Counted from the first letter of the stretch, positions 35,566 through 45,106 are shown. The stretch: 64,000 nt of DNA from Gramella sp. Hel_I_59 (GCF_006714895.1 NZ_VFME01000001.1:124001-188000); one strand, 5' to 3'. The notes: generated from the letters alone by a model not told the origin. Program-made: numbers and translations.

Positions 35566-36987
35566 TTAGTGGTAACTCCTTGGTCCCAGAAACGTGGTAC
35601 CGGTAGTTTCTATTAACTGTTCGCCGTTATAAACTTCGATAACGATCTTATCTTTTTCATTTTCCAGTGCTGCCTGGTTAATTTCCACGAACAATGTTCC
35701 TTCGGCCATACCGTTCGCAGGAATGCTCATGGATTTCCCTTTCACGGTATATATAGTTCCGGGATGCGACTTGATTTCAAACCTCACATTATCGTAATCC
35801 ACAGAAGTTTTATTAATAAGTTTAAAGGTGTACACATTGCTAATGATATTGCCATCCTTATGTTCATAAAGCTGGCCGGGTAGCCTGAGAATATTGGCTT
35901 CCACATCACTTCTTAAAAACAACATGCCACTTAATACCGTAACGAGAATAAATAAAACCGCTGCATAACCTTTGATACGCGGAGTAAACCTGAATTTCTT
36001 TTGCTTTTCAATATTCTCTTCACTCGCATATCTAATCAATCCCTGCGGAAGATCCACCGCATCCATCATATGATTGCAAGCATCTATACAAGCTGTACAA
36101 TTCACACATTCCAGCTGGGTTCCGTTTCGAATATCTATTCCAGTAGGGCAAACCTGCACACATTGAAAACAGTCTATACAGTCGCCTTTCCCGCTGGCTT
36201 CCCGATCTTCATTCTTTCTGAATTTCGCTCTACCCTCTACCTTTTCTCCACGTTTATGATCGTAGGCGACTACAATAGATTTATTGTCCAACAGAACACC
36301 CTGAAGCCTACCATATGGACAGGCTATGATACAAACCTGTTCTCTAAACCAGGCGAATACAAAATAGAAGATTCCGGTAAAAAGCAGCAAGGAGATCAAG
36401 GTGCTAAGATGTGCCTGCGGTCCTTCCTGTATGTAAAGAAGCAATCTATCACTCCCAATAAGGTAAGCCAGAAATACATTGGCGATAAGAAAGGAGATCA
36501 CAAAGAATATGAACCATTTGGTTGCTTTTTTCCTGATCTTTTCAGCATTCCACCGCTGCTTGTCTAATCGTATCTGTTTGCCCCTGTCTCCTTCAATCCA
36601 ATATTCAATTCTTCGGAAAACCATTTCCATAAAGATCGTTTGGGGACATATCCAGCCACAAAATATTCTTCCGAAGGCTACCGTAAATAAAACCACAAAC
36701 ACTACTCCTATCAACATCATAAGAACGAAGAGATAGAAATCCTGCGGCCAGAAAATTGTTCCGAAGATATTGAAGCGACGCTCCAGTACATTGAACATGA
36801 GAAATTGATTCCCATTGATCTTTAAAAAGGGAGCTGCAAAAAGTATCGCCAGTAAAAAATAACTTACCCACTGCCGATATTTATATAATATACCATCAGG
36901 TTTTTTGGGATACACCCAGGAACGTTTACCTTCCGAAGTAACCGTTCCTATACTGTCCCTAAACCTTTCGTGCTCCTCTTTTTCCAA
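35566..36987 (-). CDS. ccoG: cytochrome c oxidase accessory protein CcoG (FixG)
   Basis: 473 residues. Membrane spans in the N-terminal half are followed by FGRIFCGWICPQTIFMEMVFR (near 93). After CIIACPYGRLQG (near 220) come two 4Fe-4S sites in GDCIDCFQCVQVCPTG and LECVNCTACIDACN (near 265-300). A C-terminal Ig-like periplasmic domain (about 370-473) follows. CcoG takes part in copper reduction/handling for cbb3 assembly. It is the fifth gene of the operon, 13 bases after ccoP. Confidence 0.95.
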   Translation of the reverse strand: MEKEEHERFRDSIGTVTSEGKRSWVYPKKPDGILYKYRQWVSYFLLAILFAAPFLKINGNQFLMFNVLERRFNIFGTIFWPQDFYLFVLMMLIGVVFVVLFTVAFGRIFCGWICPQTIFMEMVFRRIEYWIEGDRGKQIRLDKQRWNAEKIRKKATKWFIFFVISFLIANVFLAYLIGSDRLLLYIQEGPQAHLSTLISLLLFTGIFYFVFAWFREQVCIIACPYGRLQGVLLDNKSIVVAYDHKRGEKVEGRAKFRKNEDREASGKGDCIDCFQCVQVCPTGIDIRNGTQLECVNCTACIDACNHMMDAVDLPQGLIRYASEENIEKQKKFRFTPRIKGYAAVLFILVTVLSGMLFLRSDVEANILRLPGQLYEHKDGNIISNVYTFKLINKTSVDYDNVRFEIKSHPGTIYTVKGKSMSIPANGMAEGTLFVEINQAALENEKDKIVIEVYNGEQLIETTGTTFLGPRSYH

Positions 36988-36999
36988 AATATGTAGATT

Positions 37000-37956
37000 T
37001 TACTCTTCCTCGTAACTCATTTCTATTTCAAAAGAAGCGGAATCTATTGCTTCCACCTCAACCTCATCCACTCTCGCATCTGGATCTACCCATAGTTCCC
37101 CTTCAGGTTCTTTGGGATCTAAAGGAGTTGTTGAATGTAAGCTCAACACGTAACTCGCAACCTGCGCCATTTCTTCAGGTTTTAGATCGGTTTTCCAGGA
37201 AACCATCCCTTTCCCTGCACGTCCTCCTTCAGAAATTGTATTAAAGACATTCTTGATACCACCACCAAGGATCCAGTAAGAATCGGTTAGATTAGGACCA
37301 ATTCCACCTCCACCATCAATCTTGTGACAGGCGGCACAATTTCCTGAGAAAATTGCTTTCCCGGCACTGATATCTTCATTCCCGGTAAGCAATTCAACAG
37401 TATTAGCATCAATAAGCCCTTTGGCATTTTCTTTATAAGCTTCCACGGCTGCTTTAGCTTCTGCAACCTCCGCCAGGTATTCCTCTTTTTGAGTAGCGCC
37501 ATCGAAAACATGGTACCTGGCCAGGTAAATTCCGGCGAAAATTATACTGGCGTAAAAACCATAAAGCCACCAGGGTGGAAGGTTGTTATCCAGCTCTTTG
37601 ATCCCATCATAATTATGATCAAGAATGATCTCATCTTCATTTTCAATTGGCTTTTTGTCTAGCAGCTTGTCGTAAGTTTCTTTGAACCAGGCAAAGCGAT
37701 TCTTTTCCCTTACCGTCACGGCAGCATCGTAAGCTGCACGATCATCGGGCTTCAAAGACATATATAAGGTCTTGTCCAGGGCTGCAACCGAAACTTCGAT
37801 GGCAATTGCTAAAAACAGGATCACTCCAAGAACAAGCCAGAAAATTGGATAGACTTCTAAAATAGATTTATCACCGGTTTCAATGGTCAGCTCTGCCAAA
37901 ATGATCGCCAGCGCGATAAGTCCGCTAATTCTTAATACTGAAAATGTATTTCTCAT
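37000..37956 (-). CDS. ccoP: cbb3-type cytochrome c oxidase subunit III (CcoP), one haem
   Basis: 318 residues. An N-terminal span and a second region LALAIAIEVSVAALDKT come first, then the CcoP N-terminal domain (HNYDGIKELDNNLPPWWLYGFY), a membrane span, and one c-type haem site GNCAACHKIDGGGGIGPNL (near 208) with distal Met in KGMVSW. Proteobacterial CcoP has two haems; this one has a single CxxCH. It passes electrons to the catalytic subunit. It overlaps ccoQ by 4 bases and has an acidic C-terminal tail. Confidence 0.95.
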   Translation of the reverse strand: MRNTFSVLRISGLIALAIILAELTIETGDKSILEVYPIFWLVLGVILFLAIAIEVSVAALDKTLYMSLKPDDRAAYDAAVTVREKNRFAWFKETYDKLLDKKPIENEDEIILDHNYDGIKELDNNLPPWWLYGFYASIIFAGIYLARYHVFDGATQKEEYLAEVAEAKAAVEAYKENAKGLIDANTVELLTGNEDISAGKAIFSGNCAACHKIDGGGGIGPNLTDSYWILGGGIKNVFNTISEGGRAGKGMVSWKTDLKPEEMAQVASYVLSLHSTTPLDPKEPEGELWVDPDARVDEVEVEAIDSASFEIEMSYEEE

Positions 37957-38165
37957 GATTTATTATCTTTTACGATGATAGGCATCATTAGTTCATCTTC
38001 CTGTTCCAACGGAATATCACTTACCTTCTTGATATATTCCTTTTTAGCGGTAAACACCCACCAGAAGAGCGCGGTAAAAAAGATGAAGAATATAAGTAGT
38101 GAGATGATGGGATAGATCGCTACCCCTTCTATACTTTCCAGTGGACCTTTTACGAATTTCAACAT
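37953..38165 (-). CDS. ccoQ: cbb3-type oxidase small subunit (CcoQ-like)
   Basis: 70 residues with one membrane span (YPIISLLIFFIFFTALFWWVF) and the following FTAKKEYIKKVSDIPLE, typical of CcoQ. It stabilises the complex. Its stop overlaps ccoP (ATGA), and it lies 12 bases after the large fused subunit gene. Confidence 0.9.
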   Translation of the reverse strand: MLKFVKGPLESIEGVAIYPIISLLIFFIFFTALFWWVFTAKKEYIKKVSDIPLEQEDELMMPIIVKDNKS

Positions 38166-38177
38166 GGTCTCAGGTTT

Positions 38178-40373
38178 TTAGTTAGTTGATACTTGTTTTA
38201 AATCTTCGGCTTTGATATCTGTTCCCAGTCGCTGCAGGTATGCAATAAGAGCTACGATCTCACGATCTCTCATTTCTGTGAACTCCTCGCCGTTCTCTGC
38301 GGCAAACTTTTTATCGGCCTCATAACTGTTGACAAAATCTGGATCCTGATAAAGATTCTTTTCAATTTGAGTTCCCTGTTCTGTCATCCATTGCTGAGCT
38401 CTTTCGATCTCCATATCTGTATAAGGCACTCCAAGAGTTTGCATCGCCCGCATTTTATCTTCAGTATCAGATTTGTCAAGTTCATCCTGAATTAGCCATG
38501 TATAGGAAGGCATGATAGAACCTGAAGAAGTACTTTGAGGATCATACATATGGTTAAGGTGCCAGTTATCTGAATATTTCATACCCACCCTATGAAGATC
38601 TGGTCCGGTTCTTTTACTTCCCCAAAGAAATGGGAAGTCATACCTGTATTCACCAGCTTTCGAATATTCTCCATAACGTTCTACCTCACTTCTAAAAGGT
38701 CGTACCATCTGCGAGTGACAGGAAACACAACCTTCCCGTATATAAAGATCCCGGCCTTCCAATTCCAGAGGTGTGTATGGTTTTACACTGGAAATTACCG
38801 GTACATATTCATCTACCATTAATGAAGGAACTATTTGCGCAATACCTCCAATAAGAATTGCGATGGTAGCAAAAATGGTAAGTTTTACGGGTCTTCTTTC
38901 AAGCCAGCTGTGGTAAGCTTCACCGGCAGTTCTTTTACTGGTCACCGGTTGCAATGCAGCAGCTTCAGCAAGTTCGTCTTCCACGGCACTACCCTGGCGT
39001 ATCGTTTTTACAATATTATAAAGCATTACGAAAGCCCCTACGATGTATAAACTTCCACCGATAGCTCTCATCCAGTACATTGGAATAATTTGAGTTACTG
39101 TTTCGAGAAAGTTACCGTAGGTAAGGGTTCCGTCTGGATTGAACTGTTTCCACATAGAAGCCTGTACAAATCCCGCAACATACATTGGCAACGTGTAAAT
39201 GATAATTCCCAGCGTTCCTATCCAGAAATGCGTGTTTGCCAGTTTAAGTGAGTATAGTTTTGTTTTGAACAATCTTGGTACCAGCCAGTAGATCATCCCG
39301 AAGGTCATAAATCCATTCCATGCTAGTGCTCCAACATGTACGTGTGCAATGATCCAGTCACTAAAGTGGGCGATGGCATTTACATTTTTAAGGGAAAGCA
39401 TTGGACCTTCAAAAGTTGCCATTCCATACCCGGTAATTGCCACTACCATAAATTTTAATACAGGGTCTACTCTAACCTTATCCCAGGCTCCACGAAGCGT
39501 TAGCAAACCATTGATCATACCACCCCAGGATGGAAATAATAGCATTACAGAAAAGGCAACACCAAGATTCTGCGCCCAGTCTGGTAACGAAGTATATAGT
39601 AAATGGTGAGGTCCAGCCCAGATATAGATAAATATCAGCGACCAGAAGTGAATGATCGAAAGTCGGTAAGAATATACAGGACGATTTGCAGCCTTTGGAA
39701 CAAAGTAATACATCAATCCAAGGAAAGGCGTGGTTAGGAAGAATGCCACGGCATTATGCCCGTACCACCATTGTACAAGGGCATCCTGAACGCCAGAGTA
39801 GAAAGAATAACTTTTAAAAGCAGATACCGGAATCTCAATATTATTAAAGATATGAAGTACAGCAACGGTTACGAACGTGGCAAGGTAAAACCAGATCGCC
39901 ACATACAGGTGGCGCTGCCTCCTTTTGATCATCGTACCAATCAGGTTGGCACCAAACGCTACCCAGATCACGGCGATCGCAATATCAAAAGGCCATTCCA
40001 GCTCCGCATACTCTTTAGAGGAGGTATACCCCAAAGGCAGAGTGATCGCTGCTCCAATGATTATTAGCTGCCATCCCCAGAAGTTGATATTACTAAGGGC
40101 ATCGCTCCACATTCTCGCCTTTAAAAGACGCTGGGTAGAATAGTATACCCCGGCAAAGATCGCATTCCCTACAAATGCAAAGATTACCGCGTTGGTATGC
40201 AGCGGCCTTAATCTACCAAAGCTAAGCCAGGGTATACCTTCGGTTATATTTGGAAAAATGAACATAAAAGCGAGCAGTAAGCCAACGCTCATACCAATAA
40301 TGCCCCAGAACATGGTGGCAATGATGAATTTCTTTACGATCTTATTATCGTAATAGAATTGCTGTAGATCCAT
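38178..40373 (-). CDS. ccoNO: fused cbb3 oxidase subunits I and II (CcoN-CcoO)
   Basis: 731 residues combining two subunits. Residues about 1-490 are the 12-span haem-copper catalytic subunit: low-spin haem His in RPLHTNAVIFAFVG, CuB region WWYGHNAVAFF and GPHHLLYTSLPDW, haem b3 His in DWIIAHVHVGALAWNG. After a membrane anchor (LTIFATIAILIGGIAQIVPSL), residues about 530-731 are CcoO, with one haem c site YIREGCVSCHSQMVRPF. It reduces O2 to water with high affinity. The fusion is common in Bacteroidota. It is 2 bases after ccoS. Confidence 0.96.
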   Translation of the reverse strand: MDLQQFYYDNKIVKKFIIATMFWGIIGMSVGLLLAFMFIFPNITEGIPWLSFGRLRPLHTNAVIFAFVGNAIFAGVYYSTQRLLKARMWSDALSNINFWGWQLIIIGAAITLPLGYTSSKEYAELEWPFDIAIAVIWVAFGANLIGTMIKRRQRHLYVAIWFYLATFVTVAVLHIFNNIEIPVSAFKSYSFYSGVQDALVQWWYGHNAVAFFLTTPFLGLMYYFVPKAANRPVYSYRLSIIHFWSLIFIYIWAGPHHLLYTSLPDWAQNLGVAFSVMLLFPSWGGMINGLLTLRGAWDKVRVDPVLKFMVVAITGYGMATFEGPMLSLKNVNAIAHFSDWIIAHVHVGALAWNGFMTFGMIYWLVPRLFKTKLYSLKLANTHFWIGTLGIIIYTLPMYVAGFVQASMWKQFNPDGTLTYGNFLETVTQIIPMYWMRAIGGSLYIVGAFVMLYNIVKTIRQGSAVEDELAEAAALQPVTSKRTAGEAYHSWLERRPVKLTIFATIAILIGGIAQIVPSLMVDEYVPVISSVKPYTPLELEGRDLYIREGCVSCHSQMVRPFRSEVERYGEYSKAGEYRYDFPFLWGSKRTGPDLHRVGMKYSDNWHLNHMYDPQSTSSGSIMPSYTWLIQDELDKSDTEDKMRAMQTLGVPYTDMEIERAQQWMTEQGTQIEKNLYQDPDFVNSYEADKKFAAENGEEFTEMRDREIVALIAYLQRLGTDIKAEDLKQVSTN

Positions 40374-40375
40374 AA

Positions 40376-40570
40376 TTAATTAAATTTCTCTTTATTGACG
40401 GGTTGATTTTCTTTCGCTGGAGATTTCACAAGTTCATCATCGAACAGCATTCGCACAGAGGGTGTATACACATCATCATACTGGCCTTTCCTGACTGAAA
40501 CTATAAAGGCTACGAAAAAGATGATGGCCACCACAACACTAATAGCCAGTAACATGTAGATAATGCTCAT
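40376..40570 (-). CDS. ccoS: cbb3 oxidase assembly protein CcoS
   Basis: 64 residues, one membrane span (MSIIYMLLAISVVVAIIFFVAFIVSV), followed by RKGQYDDVYTPSVRMLFDDE, which matches the CcoS family signature (short loop with G-Q-[FY]-D-D). Needed for haem/Cu insertion into cbb3 oxidase. It is the first gene of the oxidase operon, 51 bases downstream of a Crp/Fnr-type operator. Confidence 0.92.
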   Translation of the reverse strand: MSIIYMLLAISVVVAIIFFVAFIVSVRKGQYDDVYTPSVRMLFDDELVKSPAKENQPVNKEKFN

Positions 40571-40589
40571 TATTCTGTTAATCTGGGTG

Positions 40590-40632
40590 TAAAAGTATTC
40601 CGGGGAAAGGCTCTAAAAAATGACGATTGTCA
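40590..40632 (-). promoter_or_regulatory. Crp/Fnr-type operator and -7 box of the cco operon
   Basis: Palindrome TGACGATTGTCA (40621-40632, centre 40626.5) and -7 box TACTTTTA (40597-40590). Centre to first base of box is 29.5, placing the operator near -41.5. Transcription would start about 40586, giving a leader of about 15 bases before ccoS. Confidence 0.75.
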
Positions 40633-40648
40633 GCTTTGAGATCTTATT

Positions 40649-43033
40649 TTATTTTTTAAGCTTTTTTGAGAGAATTTGAGTAGCCAGCGTTGTAAAGATC
40701 ACGATGCTTATCGAGCTTAGCGGCATGAGGATCGCAGCGACCACGGGCATAAGATTCCCGGTGACCGCAAAGGCAAGTCCGGTAATATTATATACAAGGG
40801 ATAGTATAAAGCTCGCCTGGATGATACTGACACCCTTTTTAGCCAGCTGAAAATAATCGGCCAAATTCGATAATATGGATGCATCCATCACGCCATCACA
40901 TGCAGGGGAAAATACATTGATATCTTCTGAAACTGCAATTCCAATTTCACTTTGCGCAAGGGCTCCGGCATCATTCAAGCCATCTCCAACCATCATTACC
41001 TTGCGGCCACCATGCTGTAGTTGCCTGATGAACTCAAGCTTATCACCAGGCTTCTGGTTAAAATGTATTCCTGATTCAACAGGAAGTAAACTTTGCAAAC
41101 GATCGCGCTCCCCTTCATTATCTCCGGAAAGTACAATGATGTATTTGTTCCTGGAAAGTTGCTGAAAAAGGCCAGACATTCCTTTTCTATAAGTATTTCT
41201 AAAACTGAAGCAACCTTTATATTGCGCATTCGAACTTATATGAACTGCAGTTTTCCCATTACTAATTTCTTCGGAATCACTTTCTCCGGTAAAACTTGCT
41301 GAGCCGATTTTTATACGATTTCCTTCAAAATCGCATTCAATTCCTGCGCCTACATATTCTTTATAACTATCGGGAGTTCGTATGCCGTGATGCTGAAGGA
41401 TAGAATACAATGATCTACTTAATGGATGTGAAGAGGCTTTTAGACTACCACCCAGCATTTGAAGTTCTTTATCACTTAGTTCAAGTCCTTCATATTCAGC
41501 AGTGGTTTGTCCCGTCGTGGTGATCGTTCCTGTTTTATCAAAAACCACCGTATCAATCGCCGCCATTCTTTCTATTACCGAAGCGTCCTTTAAATAGATT
41601 CCTTTTTTCCCGAAGATTCTAAGCAGGTTACCAAGGGTAAAGGGCGCAGCGAGGGCGATCGCACAGGGACAGGCAATGATCAATACCGCAGTGAATACGT
41701 TCCATGCTTTTGTTGGATCTGCAAACAGCCAGAAGGTGGTAGCCAGGATTGCAATACTAAGCACGGCAATGGTAAAATTCTTACTGATTCTATTGGTAAG
41801 CGACTGGAAACCGAAAGATCTGTCTTTTTGAAATACCTCATTACTCCATAATTCAGTAAGATAGCTCTGCTCTACCGGCTTGAGAACCTTCAGTTTTATA
41901 ATGCTGCCTTTCTGCCTTCCTCCGGCGTAGACCTTATCTCCTTCAGCTTTATTAACAAGGTCTGCTTCTCCGGTGACAAAACTATAGTCAATGTTTGCCT
42001 GTCCTTCAAGGATTTCAGCATCCATCGGGATAAGCTCTTCATTTCTAATGAGCACAGTATCGCCTTTCCTGATCTTATAGACCTGAACCTGTTCTTCAAT
42101 TTGTTCTTCTTCAGAAGAAATTCGGGTAACAGCAATAGGAAAATATGATTTGTAATCTCTTTCAAAAGAAAGAAACGAATAGGTCTTTTGTTGAAAGAAC
42201 TTTCCGAGGAGAAGGAAAAATACGAGTCCGCTAAGGCTATCGAAAAATCCTGTTCCCAGGTCAAGTACAATTTCTGCAGTACTTCTCACGAATAGCACAA
42301 AAATTCCCAGGGCAATGGGAACATCGATATTCAGAATTCCAGATCTAAGTCCTTTATAGGCAGAAATGAAATAATCCTTACCCGAATAAAATACCACCGG
42401 CAGTGAAAAACTGAACATCAACCAGCGAAACAAATATTTGAATTGATCCAGCCAGAATTCATTGATCTCAAAATATTCAGGAAATGAAAGAAACATGATA
42501 TTTCCAAAAGCAAAACCAGCCACGCCGAGTTTATAGATCAGGCTTCGATCATGCTCAGATTCTTTTTTCTCAAAGTTGTCCAGTGAAATATTCGGTTCGT
42601 ATCCAATCCTGCTAAGTAGTACTACCAGCTCTTTCAGGCTGATCTCTTCAGCAGTAAAACTCAGTCTGATCGTTTTCTTCGGAAAGTCTACCTGCGAACT
42701 TTTCACTCCGCTATGAAGTTTATGAAGGTTTTCAAGGATCCAGATACAGGAACTACAATGAATGGATGGAATACTGAATGATACTATTTGTGTTTTCTCA
42801 TGATCGAATTCCAGAAGCCTGTCTACGATCTCTGCATTTTCGAGGTATTCATATTTATCCTCTTTTAGCTTTGGAGAAATTCCGGGTGCTTCCTGCAGAT
42901 CATAATAATAGGAGAGATCATTACTATTTAAGATCTCGAAAACAGTCTTGCAACCGGCACAGCAAAATGATTTCTCATTATAGGTGATCAATTCCTCCAG
43001 GCAATCCTCGCCGCAATGAAAACATGATTCCAT
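40649..43033 (-). CDS. ccoI: copper-type P1B ATPase of the cbb3 cluster (CcoI/FixI)
   Basis: 794 residues from the ATG at 43033; a TTG at 43042 is in frame but less likely. An N-terminal Cys-rich metal-binding region (MESCFHCGEDC, FCCAGCKTVF) leads to an HMA domain IPSIHCSSCIWIL. Eight spans follow, with the ion-site IIACPCAIALA (near 458), phosphorylation motif VFDKTGTITT, and hinge MMVGDGLNDAGAL. FixI/CcoI exports copper to the periplasmic side for cbb3 maturation. It lies upstream of the ccoS promoter, on the same strand, and has its own operator-promoter. Confidence 0.95.
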   Translation of the reverse strand: MESCFHCGEDCLEELITYNEKSFCCAGCKTVFEILNSNDLSYYYDLQEAPGISPKLKEDKYEYLENAEIVDRLLEFDHEKTQIVSFSIPSIHCSSCIWILENLHKLHSGVKSSQVDFPKKTIRLSFTAEEISLKELVVLLSRIGYEPNISLDNFEKKESEHDRSLIYKLGVAGFAFGNIMFLSFPEYFEINEFWLDQFKYLFRWLMFSFSLPVVFYSGKDYFISAYKGLRSGILNIDVPIALGIFVLFVRSTAEIVLDLGTGFFDSLSGLVFFLLLGKFFQQKTYSFLSFERDYKSYFPIAVTRISSEEEQIEEQVQVYKIRKGDTVLIRNEELIPMDAEILEGQANIDYSFVTGEADLVNKAEGDKVYAGGRQKGSIIKLKVLKPVEQSYLTELWSNEVFQKDRSFGFQSLTNRISKNFTIAVLSIAILATTFWLFADPTKAWNVFTAVLIIACPCAIALAAPFTLGNLLRIFGKKGIYLKDASVIERMAAIDTVVFDKTGTITTTGQTTAEYEGLELSDKELQMLGGSLKASSHPLSRSLYSILQHHGIRTPDSYKEYVGAGIECDFEGNRIKIGSASFTGESDSEEISNGKTAVHISSNAQYKGCFSFRNTYRKGMSGLFQQLSRNKYIIVLSGDNEGERDRLQSLLPVESGIHFNQKPGDKLEFIRQLQHGGRKVMMVGDGLNDAGALAQSEIGIAVSEDINVFSPACDGVMDASILSNLADYFQLAKKGVSIIQASFILSLVYNITGLAFAVTGNLMPVVAAILMPLSSISIVIFTTLATQILSKKLKK

Positions 43034-43057
43034 ATCTCGCAAATAAAGTTAAGGCTG

Positions 43058-43100
43058 CAAAACTGCTCAATTTGATCTCCTTAAAATATGACGGGCGTCA
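43058..43100 (-). promoter_or_regulatory. Crp/Fnr-type operator and -7 box of ccoI
   Basis: Palindrome TGACGGGCGTCA (43089-43100, centre 43094.5) and -7 box CAGTTTTG (43065-43058, one mismatch). Spacing is 29.5, the same as at ccoS. The start would be about 43054, 21 bases before the ATG at 43033. Confidence 0.72.
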
Positions 43101-43146
43101 TTGAATACATTCTTTGCAACTATAAGGTTTTCGCTAGCTCAGGAGG

Positions 43147-43164
43147 TTTTGAAATATTTCAAAA
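43147..43164. promoter_or_regulatory. perfect 18-base palindrome
   Basis: TTTTGAAATATTTCAAAA lies between the two operators of the divergent ccoI / yceI region. The exact symmetry and location suggest a second regulator site; no family is assigned. Confidence 0.5.
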
Positions 43165-43166
43165 GC

Positions 43167-43209
43167 TGACATTCATCATAATTTACTTCCTATCCCTACA
43201 GCATCTTTG
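43167..43209 (+). promoter_or_regulatory. Crp/Fnr-type operator and -7 box of yceI-porin
   Basis: Operator TGACATTCATCA (43167-43178, centre 43172.5) and box CATCTTTG (43202-43209). Spacing is 29.5. The box also contains the TTG at 43207, which therefore is not the start codon. Confidence 0.68.
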
Positions 43210-43233
43210 TACAGATTTAAAAATGTAAATGAT

Positions 43234-43812
43234 ATGAGACCTTACAGCACTTTAATGATGTTCGCAGCAATACTCCTTATAAGTATTGGAGTAAATGCTC
43301 AATCCTACCAACTGAATAATGAAGCTTCCACTCTTAACATAGATGGAACCTCTAACATTCACGACTGGACCATCAAAGCCGAAAACACCGGCGGAAACCT
43401 AAGCCTGGATTTTGATGATTCCAGCCTGGAAGATATCAAACAACTGGAATTTACGGTAATGGCCAAAAGCCTGATGAGTGGAAAAAGCGGGATGGACAAG
43501 AATACCTATAAAGCTTTAAATACGAATAAACATAAGCAGATCACCTTCAAATTACAAGATGTACAGAGTATAGAGAAAGTATCCACTGGTATCTATAATG
43601 TAAAGACCACAGGAAGTTTGGAGATCGCAGGAACAAAACGAGATATAAAACTCGATTTCAAGCTAAAATCTTCATCCAACGCGATCACTCTTACAGGTGA
43701 GCATAAGCTTAACATGACCAGTTTTGGTGTGGAAGCCCCAACAGCAATGTTTGGAACCATCACCACAGGAGAAGATGTCGTTGTAAAATTCGAATCCCAA
43801 TTCAATAACTAA
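43234..43812 (+). CDS. YceI family periplasmic lipid-binding-like protein
   Basis: 192 residues from the ATG at 43234. A signal peptide is followed by mature SYQLNNEASTLNIDGTSNIHDW, the YceI opening. The fold is a lipocalin-like barrel; a late part reads GTKRDIKLDFKL...TLTGEHKLNMTSFGVEAP, typical of YceI. YceI proteins bind polyisoprenoid-type lipids. It is co-transcribed with the porin-like gene behind it (25-base gap) from the low-oxygen-type promoter. A second, weaker YceI-like gene lies at 45199. Confidence 0.9.
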   Translation: MRPYSTLMMFAAILLISIGVNAQSYQLNNEASTLNIDGTSNIHDWTIKAENTGGNLSLDFDDSSLEDIKQLEFTVMAKSLMSGKSGMDKNTYKALNTNKHKQITFKLQDVQSIEKVSTGIYNVKTTGSLEIAGTKRDIKLDFKLKSSSNAITLTGEHKLNMTSFGVEAPTAMFGTITTGEDVVVKFESQFNN

Positions 43813-43837
43813 TAATTCAACCTTAAAATCAATAACT

Positions 43838-45106
43838 ATGAAAACTTTCACTACATACCTAAGTATCGTATTAATGTCTCTCATGGCCATGCCAGCAATG
43901 GCTCAGACGCAACGTGATCTTGATAACTTCCGTTACCGTGACCAGAGAGGTATCAATCAATTTGAAGCTCCAAAGGATACCCTAACCACATTCGATGGTG
44001 TACATGTAAGAGTTGGTGGTGCTTCCACTATCCAGTTCCAGACTTTAAGCCAGGAAAATGACGGACCATTAGAACTGGTAGATCTTGGAAACAATTTCAA
44101 CCTGGCAACAGCCAACCTGGACCTTGATGTAGCCCTATACGATGGGGTAAGAATGCACTTGAGAACTTACCTTTCTTCTCAACACCACAACGAAGCCTAT
44201 GTAAAAGGAGGATATATCCAGGTGGATAAACTTAATTTCATTAGCGAAGGTTTTGCTGAAGATCTAATGGATCACGTACGAATCAAGATTGGTCACATGG
44301 AAAATAACTATGGTGATGCTCACTTTAGAAGAACAGATAATGCCATGTCTACTTACAACCCTTTTGTTGGTAACTACATCATGGATGCGTTTACTACTGA
44401 AGTTGGAGCAGAACTATATTACTTTGATGGTCCATGGTTAGGAATGGTTGGTATTACCAATGGTAAGCTAAATCAAAATGTATCTGATAAAGACCAAACC
44501 AGCCCTTCATTCCTTGCTAAATTAGGATTTGACAACCAGTTTTCTGAAAATGGAAGATTCAGACTTACAGGATCTGTATACCACAGTGCTCATAATGATG
44601 CCAGAGGAGTTTATCTTTACAGAGGTGACCGTGCCGGATCCAGATATTACGAAGTATTGAGTGATGTAGAAGGTGGTGGTGATGGTTTTAGAGGTGGTAT
44701 GGTAGTACCGGATTTCAGAAACAAAATGACCTCTATCATGGTCAACCCATTCGTGAAAGTTGGCGGACTTGAATTCTTCGGAATCTTCGAAACAACTTCA
44801 GGTAGAGATGGTGGCCAGTCTGATAACAGAACCTACAACCAGTATAGTGGAGAGCTTCTTTACAGATTTGGAAACAATAATGATTTTCATATAGGTGGAC
44901 GTTATGGTATGGTAGACGGGGAACTTAGCAGCGGTGAAGATATCGACGTGAATAGATTTCAACTTGCAGCAGGATGGTTCATGACCAAGAACATTCTAAT
45001 GAAACTGGAATATGTAACCCAGGACTACGATGGGTATCCTGTTACAGACATTCACCACGGAGGAAAGTTTGATGGCCTGATGGTGGAGGCGGCAATAAGC
45101 TTCTAA
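43838..45106 (+). CDS. outer-membrane beta-barrel porin-like protein
   Basis: 422 residues. Signal peptide MKTFTTYLSIVLMSLMAMPAMAQ; many alternating hydrophobic strands with Tyr/Phe ends and Gly-Asn-Asp-rich loops; it ends with a C-terminal Phe (VEAAISF), the outer-membrane barrel mark. I see no TonB box or plug domain, so it is not a SusC-type transporter. Likely a porin; the ligand is unknown. It belongs to the yceI transcription unit and is followed by a terminator hairpin. Confidence 0.82.
   Translation: MKTFTTYLSIVLMSLMAMPAMAQTQRDLDNFRYRDQRGINQFEAPKDTLTTFDGVHVRVGGASTIQFQTLSQENDGPLELVDLGNNFNLATANLDLDVALYDGVRMHLRTYLSSQHHNEAYVKGGYIQVDKLNFISEGFAEDLMDHVRIKIGHMENNYGDAHFRRTDNAMSTYNPFVGNYIMDAFTTEVGAELYYFDGPWLGMVGITNGKLNQNVSDKDQTSPSFLAKLGFDNQFSENGRFRLTGSVYHSAHNDARGVYLYRGDRAGSRYYEVLSDVEGGGDGFRGGMVVPDFRNKMTSIMVNPFVKVGGLEFFGIFETTSGRDGGQSDNRTYNQYSGELLYRFGNNNDFHIGGRYGMVDGELSSGEDIDVNRFQLAAGWFMTKNILMKLEYVTQDYDGYPVTDIHHGGKFDGLMVEAAISF

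Noticed and set aside
36001-36567. 188-residue plus-strand frame opposite ccoG
   Set aside because: Antisense shadow of ccoG, whose FeS motifs are intact.
43207-43233. TTG start giving an extra 9 residues on the YceI protein
   Set aside because: The TTG is part of the -7 box CATCTTTG; the ATG at 43234 opens directly onto a signal peptide.
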